The notes beneath the pieces were generated by a model. The model worked only from the letters and a program-made list of their open reading frames with translations. It ran no database searches and was not told where the DNA came from. Of a stretch of 64,000 bases of DNA, positions 1 to 13,100 are shown piece by piece. Origin of the DNA: Sipunculus nudus (Eukaryota > Annelida > Sipuncula > Golfingiida > Sipunculidae). Location of the stretch: NCBI GenBank assembly GCA_026874595.1, contig CM049306.1, forward strand, positions 28,823,519 to 28,887,518. Reading direction: 5' to 3'. How positions within the stretch are numbered: the first letter of the stretch is position 1; every line of letters begins with the position of its first letter. A program made the translations under genes and the position numbers.

Positions 1-720
1 CCATCTGTCATAAAATCAAGAAAGCTATCCTGGATGTATACGCATTACAAATTTCAGATGATTTAGTCAATTCACTGCTGAGATATGAGTGATTTTAACT
101 CAAGGCAGATGAACAGATGGACACTGTGCAAACATGGTTACAGGTGGCGCCACCATTTTTTGTGTATGTTATAAACTATCCAAGGGCTACATTTGTATAA
201 ATTTAATTTCCTGATTGGTCAAACGGTTCCCGAGATATGAGCTTGGATGTGATCAGCGTGAACGTGAATGTAGGTGGCGCCACCTGTCATAAAATCAAAA
301 AAGCTATCCAGGATGTATACGCAAGACGAATTTCAGGTGAATTAGTCAATTCATTGCAGAGATATGAGTGATTTTAACCCAAGGCAGATGAACAGATGGA
401 CACTGTGCAAACATGGTTACAGGTGGCGCCACCATTTTTGTTTATCTAATAAAGCAATCGAAGGGCTACATTTGTATAAATTTTATTTCCTGATCGGTCA
501 AACGGTTCCCGAGATATGAGGGTTTATGTGTGGGAACAGACACACAAATGGACACTAGATAGAAAGGAAAGGTCAGAGGTCAACGCAAATTGGTTAGGCA
601 CTAGTTCACATGTGACCCGATAATTTGTGTAAGTTTCGGAAAAATCGGTCCATTATTCTCATAGGAGCTTTCTAGAAACAAAGGTGGTGGCGGCGGAGGA
701 ACCCGTTTTGGCGGATACAA
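1..720. repeat. Family B satellite array, truncated by window edge
   Basis: Tandem copies of a dimeric unit of about 280 bp. Each half begins at the 12-bp palindrome GGTGGCGCCACC (143-154, 273-284, 422-433). One half continues with a stretch like 'tgtcataaaatcaagaaagc', the other with 'attttttgtgtatg'. The same two halves alternate at 13809-14830 and 47085-47535. The array passes into family A near 720, the same B-then-A order as in the element at 46271-51594, so this is probably the interior of a similar element whose left end lies outside the window. It lies in the putative 3' intron of the GPAT gene. No coding potential was seen. Confidence 0.85.
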
Positions 721-3700
721 AAATACAGGTGGCTCCACCAGTCTGCAGAAACTAATTAAAAACACTTAATGGTCAATATCCATGCAAAGACTCATGATGA
801 TCTCTGCATTAGTTGTTCAGATACTTCAGCTTTTGTATCAAATTGTCCATTATTCTGAGGGATACTTCAGAGTCCTATAGCTTGAAGGATATGGGTAACA
901 GAGACCTAATTTCAGGTTTCCATGGAGACTTATCATGGGTCTCCCTGTGTGTCAAGAATGAAGATTCTAGGTCCAGTCGTTATGTTTTGTACCCTGTTGA
1001 CAGATAACAACATACTTAAAGGTCTCAAAAATAGAGGAAAAAATTGTAAAAAATCGAACAATACAGGTGGCGCCACCAGTCTGCAGGAACTGATGGAACA
1101 TCTCATGATCAATATGTATGCCGAAAATCATGACTATCAGAGTTGTAGTTATTGAGATACTGCAGTTTTTGTATCAAATTGTCCATTATTCTGAGGGATA
1201 CTTCAAAGTCCTATAGCTTGAAGGATATGGGTAACAGAGACCTAATTTCAGGTTTCCATGGACACTTATCATGGGTCTCCCTGTGTGTCATGAATGAAGA
1301 TTCTAGGTCCAGTCGTTACGTTCTGTACCCTGTTGACAGATAACTACATACTTAAAGGTCTCAAAAATAGAGAAAAAAAAAATTGTGAAAATTTGAAAAA
1401 ATACAGCTGGCGCCACCAGTCTGCAGGAACTGATGGAACACCTCTTGATCAATATGTATGCCAAAAATCACGACCATCAGTGTTGTAGTTATTGAGATGT
1501 TGCAGTTTGTTTTTATCAAATTTTCCATTATTCTTGGGGGTTATTGGGAGCCCCCCATAGCTCGAAGGATATGGGTAACAGAGACCTTATTTCATGTTTC
1601 CATGGAGAGTTTTCATGGACCTCTCAGTGTGTCAAGAATGAAGATTCTAGGTCCAGTCTTTATGATTTGTGCCCTGTTAACAGCTGTTCACATTTTTAAA
1701 GGTCTCAAAAATAGACAAAACAATTTGTAAAAATTGAAAAATACAGGTGGCGCCACCAGTCTGCAGAAACTGATGAAACATCTCATGATCAATAAGTATG
1801 CCAAAAATCATGACCATCAGTGATGTAGTTCATGAGATATTGAAGTTTTTGTATGAAATTTTTTACTATTCTGGGGGGTACTTTGGGGCCCCATAGCTCG
1901 AAGGATATGGGTAACAGAGACCTAATTTCTGGTTTCCATCGAGACTTTTCATAGGTCTCTCAGTGTCTCGAGAATGAAGATTCTAGGTTCAGTCGTTACG
2001 ATTTGTGCCACGTTAACAGATGACAGCATCCTTAAAGGTCTCAAAAATAGAGGAAAAAATCGTAAAAAATCGAACAATAAAGGTGGCGCCACCAGTCTGC
2101 AGGAACTGATGGAACATCTCATGATCAATATGTATGCCAAAAATCATCACCCTCAGTGATGTAGTTTTTGAGATATTGAAGTTTTTGTATGAAATTTTTG
2201 ACTACTCTGGGGGGTATTTTGGGGCCCCATAGCTCGAAGGATATGGGTAACAGAGACCTAGTTTCTGGTTTCCAAGGAGATTTTTCATGGACCTCTCAGT
2301 GTGTCAAGAATTAAGATTCTAGGTCCAGTCTTTACGATTTGTGCCTTGTTAACAGATGTACACTATTTAAAAGGTCTCAAAATAGAGGAAAAAAATCGTA
2401 AAAAATTGAACAATACAGGTGGCGCCACCAGTCTGCAGGAACTGATGGAATATCTCATGATCAATATGTATGCCAAAAATCATGACCATCAGTGATGTAG
2501 TTAATGAGATATTGAAGTTTTTGTATGAAATTTTTTACTATTCTGGGGGGTACTTTTGGGCCCCATAGCTCGAAGGATATGGGTAACAGAGACCTAATTT
2601 CTGGTTTCCATTGAGACTTTTCATAGGTCTCTCAGTGTCTCGAGAATGAAGATTCTAGGTTCAGTCGTTACGATTTGTGCCACGTTAACAGATGACAGCA
2701 TCCTTAAAGGTCTCAAAAATAGAGGAAAAAATCGTAAAAAATCGAACAATAAAGGTGGCGCCACCAGTCTGCAGGAACTGATGGAACATCTCATGATCAA
2801 TATGTATGCCAAAAATCATCACCCTCAGTGATGTAGTTTTTGAGATATTGAAGTTTTTGTATGAAATTTTTGACTACTCTGGGGGGTACTTTGGGGCCCC
2901 ATAGCTCGAAGGATATGGGTAACAGAGACCTAGTTTCTGGTTTCCAAGGAGATTTTTCATGGACCTCTCAGTGTGTCAAGAATTAAGATTCTAGGTCCAG
3001 TCATTACAATTTGTGCCTTGTTAACAGATGATCACGATTTAAAAGGTCTCAATATAGAGAAAAAATTCGTAAAAAATCGAACGATACAGGTGGTGCCACC
3101 AGTCTGCAGGAAGTGATGGAACATCTCATGATCAATATGTATGCCAAAAATCATGACCATCAGTGATTTAGTTATTGAGATATTGAAGTTTTTGTATGAA
3201 ATTTTTGACTACTCTGGGGGGTACTTTGGGGCCCCATAGCTCAAAGGATATGTGTAACAGAGACCTAATTTCTGGTTTCCAAGGAGATTTTTCATGGACC
3301 TCTCAGTGTGTCAAGAATGAAGATTCTAGGTCAAGTCTTTACGATTTGTGCCTTGTTAACAGATGTACACAATTTAAAAGGTCTCAAAATAGAGGAAAAA
3401 AAATCGTAAAAAATTGAAAAATACAGGTGGCGCCACCAGTCTGCAGGAACTGATGGAACATCTCATGATCAATATGTATGCCAAAAATCATCACCCTCAG
3501 TGATGTAGTTTTTGAGATATTGAAGTTTTTGTATGAAATTTTTTACTATTCTGGGGGGTACTTTGGGGCCCCATAGCTCGAAGGATATGGGTAACAGAGA
3601 CCTAATTTCTGGTTTCCATCGAGACTTTTCATAGGTCTCTCAGTGTCTCGAGAATGAAGATTCTAGGTCCAGTCTTAACGATTTGTGCCTTGTTAACAGA

Positions 3701-5040
3701 TGACAGCATCCTTAAAGGTCTCAAAAATAGAGGAAAAAATCGTAAAAAATCGAACAATAAAGGTGGCGCCACCAGTCTGCAGGAACTGATGGAACATCTC
3801 ATGATCAATATGTAGGCCAAAAATCATCACCCTCAGTGATGTAGTTTTTGAGATATTGAAGTTTTTGTATGAAATTTTTGACTACTCTGGGGGGTACTTT
3901 GGGGCCCCATAGCTCGAAGGATATGGGTAACAGAGACCTAATTTCAGGTTTCCATGGACACTTATCATGGGTCTCCCTGTGTGTCACGAATGAAGATTCT
4001 AGGTCCAGTCGTTACGTTCTGCACCCTGTTGACAGATAACTACATACTTAAAGGTCTCAAAAATAGAGAAAAAAAAAATTGTGAAAATTTGAAAAAATAC
4101 AGCTGGTGCCACCAGTCTGCAGGAACTGATGGAACACCTCTTGATCAATATGTATGCCAAAAATCACGACCATCAGTGTTGTAGTTATTGAGATGTTGCA
4201 GTTTGTTTTTATCAAATTTTCCATTATTCTTGGGGGTTATTGGGAGCCCCCCATAGCTCGAAGGATATGGGTAACAGAGACCTTATTTCACGTTTCCATG
4301 GAGAGTTTTCATGGACCTCTCAGTGTGTCAAGAATGAAGATTCTAGGTCCAGTCTTTATGATTTGTGCCCTGTTAACAGCTGTTCACATTTTTAAAGGTC
4401 TCAAAAATAGACAAAACAATTTGTAAAAATTGAAAAATACAGGTGGCGCCACCAGTCTGCAGAAACTGATGAAACATCTCATGATCAATAAGTATGCCAA
4501 AAATCATGACCATCAGTGATGTAGTTCATGAGATATTGAAGTTTTTGTATGAAATTTTTTACTATTCTGGGGGGTACTTTGGGGCCCCATAGCTCAAAGG
4601 ATATGTGTAACAGAGACCTAATTTCTAGTTTCCAAGGAGATTTTTCATGGACCTCTCAGTGTGTCAAGAATTAAGATTCTAGGTCTAGTCTTTACGATTT
4701 GTGCCACGTTAACAGATGTTCACATTTTTAAAGGTCTCAAAAATAGAGAAAAAAATTTGTAAAAAAATCGAAAATACAGGTGGTGCCACCAGTCTGCAGG
4801 AACTGATGGAACATCTCATGATCAATATGTATGCCAAAAATCATGACCATCACTAAAGTAGTTAATGAGATATTGAAGTTTTTGTATGAAATTTTTTACT
4901 TTTCTGGGGGGTACTTTGGGGCCCCATAGCTCGAAGGATATGGGTAACAGAGACCTAATTTCTGGTTTCCAAGGAGATTTTTCATGGACCTCTCAGAATT
5001 CCAAGTTACAAGGTTCTAGATCCAGCGGTTACGATTTGTG
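721..5040. repeat. Family A satellite array (about 12-13 units of ~336 bp)
   Basis: The palindromic landmark GGTGGCGCCACC or a one-base variant recurs near 1066, 1409, 1746, 2083, 2419, 2755, 3091, 3426, 3762, 4106, 4441 and 4779, a period of about 336 bp. Each unit also contains 'gtctgcag', 'atgatcaatatgtatgcc', 'ggatatgggtaacagagacc' and 'gattctaggtcc'. Because 336 is a multiple of 3, short open frames of 60-90 codons recur on both strands; these are repeat artefacts. Longer-range duplication is visible: about 1294-1730 is nearly repeated at 3990-4426, and about 1949-2140 at 2621-2812. Confidence 0.92.
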
Positions 5041-5124
5041 CCTTGTTAACGGAAGGACAGACACACGGACGACGGACAAAGAGTGATCACTATAGTTCAG
5101 ATGACTTTCAGTCAGCTGAGCTAA
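5041..5124 (+). mobile_element. Right end of a satellite-carrying Helitron-like element
   Basis: A run of 'acgga/caga' repeats leads into the segment 'ctatagttcagatgac', then a hairpin-forming end AGTCAGCTGAGCTAA. The same right end closes the elements at 13165, 49554 and 51594 and occurs alone at 7882. The terminal CTAA and the imperfect hairpin (TCAG.TGACT pairing with AGTCAGCTGA) match the Helitron 3'-end pattern. Family assignment is inference, because no Rep/helicase gene is present. Confidence 0.75.
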
Positions 5125-7048
5125 AGATGCATCAAGGTCATCCGTGTTTGAACTTGACCTAGCCGTTGATAAGATGCATCAAACCTGTGGGTTTGGTAAC
5201 TGTACCTCAAATTCTTACACACTTATATTGTTAACATCATTTTAACAAGAAAACAACACAAGGTGGCGGCACCTGTCTTCTCGAAAAAGACAAAGCTATC
5301 CAAGATCTTCGGTCAATTTGATTTTTGGATCATTCCATGTATCCCTTACTGAGATATTAAAGATTTTGTGTGAATTTCACCAAATATGGGAATATTCAAG
5401 GTCAAGGCCACTCTCATAGGAAAGGTCATGACCCCAATTTTAAATAAACATCATCCCATAACCCATATATATGTATATGCATAATATAAAAGAAATCTGT
5501 CCATTAGTTTTTGACTTATAATGCTCACAGTACTGTCAAGTGGCAATTTTGGGAGTATTAAAAGGCACAAAAACAAGTATAGAACTAGACATTTCTTGGC
5601 ACCGCAGGTTCCAGAGTATCCCTAGACATAGTACGCCCCCCCCCCCCCACTTTTAAGAATAGGCCCCCATTTTAAGCAGCATATACTGTCACCTGGCAAG
5701 CAATTATTGTTTCTTCCATCTATCAATCCACCTCCTGTGACCTTGACCTTTGACCCCAATAGGGAAAGGGATATTTGCGTATTGGCAGGTGAACTGTATG
5801 TGTAAGATAGAACCTCTGGTATGAAGGGTTTTGTTTAAATGCAAACAAAAGTCAAGTTTGAAATCAATACATCAATAAAAGCAGGAATTATCATCCAGAA
5901 ACTAATTTTTTGACAGATAGCTCCTGTGGCCTTGACCTTTGACCTTGTGACCCCAAAATTGATATGGATCATCCACTATTGGCAAGTGAGCTATATATTC
6001 AAGATGGAAGACCTGGGATAACAGTTTGGCTTAAAATGCATCCACAGTATCTTTTAAGATGCGAGTCCAGTGACCTTGACCTTTGACCTCATGACCTTAG
6101 AACCTATAGGGTTCTTACTTTAGTGGTGGGCCATACATACGTCACGTTTGAAATCCATATGGCAATCAACACTGGAGATATCATAAGAGGTGTGTGATTT
6201 TCACCAAATATGAATACATTAAAGGTCAAGGCCACTCTCATGGTAAAGGTCATGACCCAAATGTAAATAGACCTCATCCCATAACCCATCTCTCTACATG
6301 TGCATAATATGAAAGAAATCTGTCCATTAGTTTTTTACTTATAATGCTTACAGTACTGTCAAGTGGCAATTATGGGGGTATTAAAAGGCGTAAAAACAAG
6401 AAAAGGCTAATAGGTGGTGCCACCAGTTTCCCGTATATCACAAGGCTATCCAAGAACTTCAGTCACCTTGATTTTTGGACCAGTCCATGCAAGCTTACTT
6501 GAGATATTTAAGAATTTGTGTTATTTTCAGCAAAAATGGACCTATTCAAGGTCAAGGTCACTCTCCTAGCATAGGTAATGACCCCATTTTAAATAGGCTT
6601 CGTCCCCTTAACTATATCTATACAAATGTAAAGTCTGAAAATGTTCAGTGAAATATTTTTTAAGTTATCCCGATCACAAGGTTTTTCTGCGGCGGCTGTG
6701 GCAGGACCATCGTGAAACCATAGTATCCCGACTTTGTCTGGGGATACAATAATAGGTGGCACCACCAGTTTCTGGAACCTGACAACCCTATCCATGATCT
6801 TCGATCAACTTGATTTTGGGATCAATCCATGCAAGATTTCTTGAGATATTTAAGAATTTGTGTGATTTTCCCCAAAATTGGACCTATTCAAGGTCAAGGA
6901 CAATCTCCTAGTAAAGGTCATGACCTCATTTTAAACAGGCATCATCCTCTCATCCATATCTGTACATATACCAGATTTTGTCTGGGGATACAATTGTGTA
7001 TATGATGAGGAAATATTATGGTACTTTTCATTAAATATTATCACCAAC
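5125..7048. repeat. Interspersed repeat block rich in TGACCTTTGACC motifs
   Basis: Degenerate repeats of about 400-600 bp share 'tcaccaaatatgg.. ttcaaggtcaaggccactctcatagg' and 'aaatctgtccattagtttt' (copies near 5390-5560 and 6200-6380, with related pieces at 6530 and 6870). Related sequence in opposite orientation lies at 36880-37330. Tandem nuclear-receptor-like half-sites (TGACCTTGACCTTTGACC) occur near 5738, 5930 and 6070. It lies in the intron after GPAT exon 5. No exon of the acyltransferase domain was recognised here. Confidence 0.7.
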
Positions 7049-7103
7049 CTGATAAACTGGTAGTGAGTATTTGTCCTGGTCAATAAATTCCATGATTCCA
7101 ACT
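7049..7103 (-). CDS. GPAT3/4-like: GPAT3/4-like exon 5
   Basis: Acceptor TTTTTCTCAG and donor ATCAG|GTTGGT; 55 bp, phase 1 in and phase 0+2 out. It encodes LESWNLLTRTNTHYQFI, matching the invariant SWNLLTRTN segment of GPAT3/4. The next exon (the second membrane segment in homologues) was not found between 5125 and 7048 and is presumably left of the satellite array. Confidence 0.9.
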
Positions 7104-10100
7104 CTGAGAAAAAGAAAATATGACAAAAGAATGAAACTAGAAAGCTAAGATCAGACAAGAGTTTAACAGCAAGAGATTAACATATAGGCAGCATATACAA
7201 GAGGATCATGTTTTCACCTTAATTATGACATATACATCAAACTAAGTAATAATTCTGTACTAGACAGGACTCCATGTCTTGTTGAACAGCAGCCATGCAT
7301 ACAAAGTACTCCCTGTGACATGAATAAACTAATTAGATAAATGGTTAAAAAATTTACAAAATTCAGATTTAATTTTGGGTATACAATTGAATCTTAATTG
7401 AACAAAATTATATACTAGGGAAAAAAGTCTTTAGTTTCAATATTTTTCATGTTAAGTGAGTAAATATTTTTCCTGATTTTTTACAAAGCCCATTTTGTAT
7501 GGGCCCATAACTTAAAGAAATTACAATTAACGGACTTAATTTCTGGCATGTATATAGGAAATATATAGGAGATTACTTCTGGTAAATATTAAGAAAAACA
7601 GATCAGTGGTTTTGATATAAGGCAGTCCTGAAGTATAATAATAGGTTTTTTTAATGGAAATTTGAGGTTTTTTCCTTAATATCTCGAAGGAAGAAGTCAT
7701 ATTGACCCTATTTTCGGTATGGTAGGAGATTTTTAAAATCTAACTGTATGCAGAATTTAGGATTGGTAGGTCAAATGGTTTCAAAACGTGGCACATTAAC
7801 GGACGGACAGACAAACGGAGAGATGGATGACAGACAATGGACCAAGACTATAGCTCAGATGACTTATAGTCAGCTGAGCTAATAATTATATTTATGAATT
7901 GTACATAATATCTGAATAAATAAATAAATGATAAATGATGAATGAAAGTCGTCCTCAAAACCTCTGAGCCAGCAAAACTTACATGAAAGGAGAATATTTA
8001 GAATAAAGGATAGGGTATCACTAAAATATTTAATAAATTTCAATTTTTATTTAATAATTAAATTAATTTTGCACTCAATTTATGCTACACTAACTTCACA
8101 GCACATGATTTAGATGTCCTCTGCCACGAAGAGGAAATTTATGTCTGTCAAAAGGGTTGGCTCTCTTAATGCCTCATATGTACAGTCCACTGAAAATCAT
8201 TCAAATCCATAGACTTCAAACTCAATATTGAAACATTACAATTTTCAACATATGAATTTTATCCCAACTTTGAAATTATGACAGATGTCTCAAAATTCAT
8301 TAATGGTTTTGTCAGATTTACATAGTATTTTAATGAACTACAAGAAAGCTTAAACAGCAATCAATGTCAAACACCTGTATTGTTCCTCTATTGAAAGATA
8401 CCCATTTTATTTGCTGATTAAATATTTAAATATGCACAAAAAACACCTACCTTCTGCTGAAAACCTCTGTGTCACTTCATCTTCAATTATGGCCTACAAG
8501 AATTAACACATTATACTTGCCAGTCTGCTACCACTGATACAATATAAAAGCAAAGGGAAAAAACAAAGGCTTCTCAGATAGATAAGTAAAAGCTGATGCT
8601 GAAGTTTGTGTACCTCGATGCCACTCTTGCAGAAATACATTGAATCTTCCAGCTGGAATTCATTCTGGAGATCTTCCACACTTCTCTGTGTCTTCAAACT
8701 TCTGGATAATGACACCTCTCTCTGAATCAAATGACCTGAAGACAACCAATAGAAATCTGTGATAGGGAATGTAGTTTATATTCTTACATTACTTTTGATG
8801 TCTATCCACTGCTATATTCTGTCTTTTTGTTAACATCTTGACCAAGGCTGTTCAGGCACTGGCATCTAATATGGGTGTTCATATTTTGTAGAATTCAAAG
8901 ATAAAACAGTTTGAATTTCAGGTTTTATTGCAAATAAAATTTCTATAAAGTGAATTGATATGTTCCCTGAAAGACCTACCTGACTTGTAAATTGTTTGAA
9001 TATATATTCCAAGATACTAGAACTTAGAACCTGTTACAAATCAATTTACCGCATATCTGTGTAACCGTTATTTATAACTGTTTCATTTTATTTCTTATAC
9101 CATGTATATAAAGGAATCTGATGGGAAGGGACATTGGAGGGCAATAACTGCAGTGTGCCTGACACATACACACTGCCTGACACATTTTATCAAAGACAAG
9201 TAGCAAAAATAGTACTACAAGGTGAAAGGCCTCAGTGGGTCTTGTCCTTGGCACAACGTGTACACACAGACTAGGCTAATATATTACAGATAAAGTAACA
9301 TCTCATTAAGCCACGTGTTTCTAGGTGCCATGTAGAACATTATTTATAAACCTGCAAATGATATAAATTTATGACAAGATACAGACATGTCACATGATAT
9401 GCATGTGCCGGCACAGGCTTAAAGGTCAAGGAGTTGAGCATATTGGTACTGGTATGTTAGAATCCTCTGTATAAAAGTCATATTTTATGTGTACAGTCTG
9501 TCATATAATCTCAGTCAGTCAGTGTAGGGTTATATTTCCCTAACCCCATTACATAAATCATGTGATTTACAGGTTCATACTTAGATAATATTCTTGCCAT
9601 GTATATATCTGCTCTTGGTACTGCAGGATAGTAAAGGCTAGTAGTAAGACACACAGTAAACAGTTTTAATGTGTGATAAAAGGCATTAAGAGTGTACATT
9701 TAAGAGCATATCTGAAAGACTTGAGCTAAAGTATTCATAAAATGTGATTATAATATTCATAATTAAAACATACACATTACATCTGGTAGGCTGTATTTAG
9801 TACCTACATGAGTTTTAAGCAAGGTTTTAAATGTATGTATATTGTCCTGCTGATTAATATGTTCAGAAATGAATTCTGAACAGTATGGTGCTTGTGAATA
9901 CTCTTGGTCCTAGTATTTTTGTCTGTGTCTGGGAAACCACATGAACTGCATGAACTGGACCTCAGTGCACAACTTTGTTCTAGTTTTACATGTAGATAAG
10001 AAAAATAATCCAGTGCTTGGCGATGTTAACATTCAACAAGTGACCCATGGGTCATGATGCTCAGCGGACTGACATATTGACAATTTGTCCCTTGCACAGT

Positions 10101-13100
10101 CAACCAATTAAAGATAATGTAGAAAGCATCATCATTCATGCACATTAGGTTAAGTCCATCAAGACCCATTAGCACACCAAACTGAGGATATGGGTAACAG
10201 AGACCTAATCTCAGGTTTACAAGGAGAATTTTCACTGACCTCCCAGGATGTCAGGTGAGAAGATTCTAGGTCCAACAGTTTCAATTTGTAACCAGTTAAC
10301 AGATGACCACTTGATTTGAAGGTCTCAACAAGTGACCCATGGGTCATGACGCTCAGCTGACTGGGAAGAGATTTGCAATAGGAAATTTTATCATCTGAAT
10401 GGTAGTATATACCCATTCAACTGAAGCATCAAACAGATTAACCAACAGGCCAAGATTGTGTCTGTATTTATATATCTCAAAAATAGAGAAAAAATACGTG
10501 AGAAATACAAGTGGCTCCACCAGTCTGCAGAAACTAATAAAAAGACTTAATGGTCAATATGCATGCAAAGAATCATGGTGATCTCTGCATTAGTTGTTCA
10601 GATACTTCAGCTTTTGTATCAAATTTTCCATTATTCTGAGGGATACTTCAGAGTCCTATAGCTTGAAGGATATAGGTAACAGATACCTAATTTCAGGTTT
10701 CCACAAACACTTTTCAAGGGCCTCCTTGCATGACAAGAATGAAGATTCTAGGTCCAGTTGTTACAATTTGTGCCATGAAAACAGATGAAAGCATCCTTAA
10801 AGGTCTCAAAAATAGAGAAAGAAATTCGAAAAATTGAAAATATAGGTGGCACCACCAGTCTGCAGAAACTGATGAAACACTCCATAAAAAATATCCATCC
10901 AAAGGATCATGGTGATCTCTGCATTAGTTGTTCAGATACTTCAGCTTTTGTATCAAATTTTCCATTATTCTGAGGGATACTTCAGAGTCCTATAGCTTGA
11001 AGGATATAGGTGACAGAGACCTAATTTCAGGTTTCCACAGACACTTTTCAAGGGCCTCCTTGCATGACAAGAATGAAGATTCTAGGTCCAGTTGTTACAA
11101 TTTGTGCCATGTAAACAGATGACAGCATCCTTAAAGGTCTCAAAAATAGAGAAAAAAATTCGAAAAATTGAAAATATAGGTGGCACCACCAGTCTGCAGA
11201 AACTGATGAAACACTCCATAAAAAATATCCATCCAAAGAATCATGGTGATCTCTGCATTAGCTGTTCAGATACTTCAGCTTTTGTATCAAATTTTCCATT
11301 ATTCTGAGGGATACTTCGGAGTCCTATAGCTTGAAGGATATAGGTAACAGAGACCTAATTTCAGGTTTCCACAGACACTTTTCAAGGGCCTCCTTGCATG
11401 ACAAGAATGAAGATTCTAGGTCCAGTTGTTACAATTTGTGCCATGTACACAGATGACAGCATCCTAAAAGGTCTCAAAAATAGAGAAAAAAATTCGAAAA
11501 ATTGAATAAAATATAGGTGACACCACCAGTCTGCAGAAACTGATGAAACACTCCATAAAAAAATATCCATCCAAAGAATCATGGTGATCTCTGCATTAGC
11601 TGTTCAGATACTTCAGCTTTTGTATCAAATTTTCCATTATTCTGAGGGATACTTCGGAGTCCTATAGCTTAAAGGTTATAGGTAACAGAGACTTGATTTC
11701 AGGTTTCCACAGACACTTTTTATGGGCCTCCTTGCATGACAAGTATGAAGATTCTAGGTCCAGTTGTTATGATTTGTACCCTGTTGACAGATAACCACAT
11801 CTTTAAAGGTCTCAAAAATAGAGAAAAAATTCGTAAAAATTTGAAAAAATAGAGGTGGCGCACCCAGTCTGCAGAAACTGATGGAACACCCCATGATCAA
11901 TATGTATGCCAAAAATCATGACATTCAGTGTTGTAGTTATTGAGATACTGCAGTTTTTGTTTCAAATTTTTCATTATTCTTATGGGTATTTTGGAGCCAT
12001 ACAGCTTAAAGGATATGGGTAACAGAGACCTAATTTCAGTTTTTCATGGAGACTTTTCATGGGTCTCCCTGTGTGTCAAGAATGAAGATTCTAGGTCCAG
12101 TCCATACGATTTGTGCCCTGTTAACAGATGTTCATATCTTTAAAGGTCGCAAAAGTAGAGAAAAAAATTTGTAAAAAAAACCTGATGAAACATTCCATGA
12201 TCAATATGGTGATCTCTGCATAAGTTGTTCGGATACTTCAGCTTTTGTATCAAATTTTCCATTATTCCTAGCTGTACTTTGGAGTGCCATTGCTCAAAGG
12301 ATATGGGTAACAGAGACCTAATTTCAGGTTTCCATGGAGACTTTTCATGGGTCTCCCTGTGTGTCAAGAATGAAGATTCTAGGTCCAGTCGTTAAGATTT
12401 GTACCCTGTTGACAGATAACTACATCCTTAAAGGTCTCATATATAGAGAAAAAAAATTGTAAAAATTTGAAAAAATACAGGTGGCGCCACCAGTCTGCAG
12501 GAACTGATGGAACACTTTTTGATCTATATGTATGCCAAAAATCATGACCATCAGTGTTGTAGTTTTTGAGATGTTGCAGTTTTTTTTTTATCAAATTTTC
12601 CATTATTCTGGGGGGTAATTGGGAGCCCCACAGCTCAAAGGATATGGGTAACAGAGACCTAATTTCAGGTTTCCATGGAGACTTTTCATGGGTCTCCCTG
12701 TGTGTCAAGAATGAAGATTCTAGGTCCAGTCTTTACGATTTGTGCCCTGTTAACAGATGTTCACATTTTTAAAGGTCTAAAAATAGAAAAAACAATTCGT
12801 AAAATATCGAAAAATACAGGTGGCGCCACCAGTCTGCAGAAACTGATGGAACATCTCATGATCAATATGTATGCCAAAAATCATGACCATCGGTGATGTA
12901 GTTAACAAGATATTGAAGTTTTTGTATGAAATTTTTTCCTATACTGGGGGGTACTTTGGGGCTTAATAGCTCGAAGGATATGGGTAACAGAGACCTAATT
13001 TCTGGTTTCCAAGGAGATTTTTCATCGACCTCTCAAAATGTCAAGTAACAAGATTGTAAGTCCAGCGGTTACGATTTGTGCCAGGTTAACGGACAGACAG

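Noticed and set aside
813-5086. Recurring 60-90-codon open frames on both strands in the A arrays
   Set aside because: The 336-bp unit is divisible by three, so any open stretch repeats in frame. The frames are on both strands, overlap each other and decay without codon-level constraint.
5125-7048. A further GPAT exon (second membrane segment) in this interval
   Set aside because: No minus-strand segment with suitable splice sites and the expected LRLT..WG.G pattern was found; open frames there are from the interspersed repeat.
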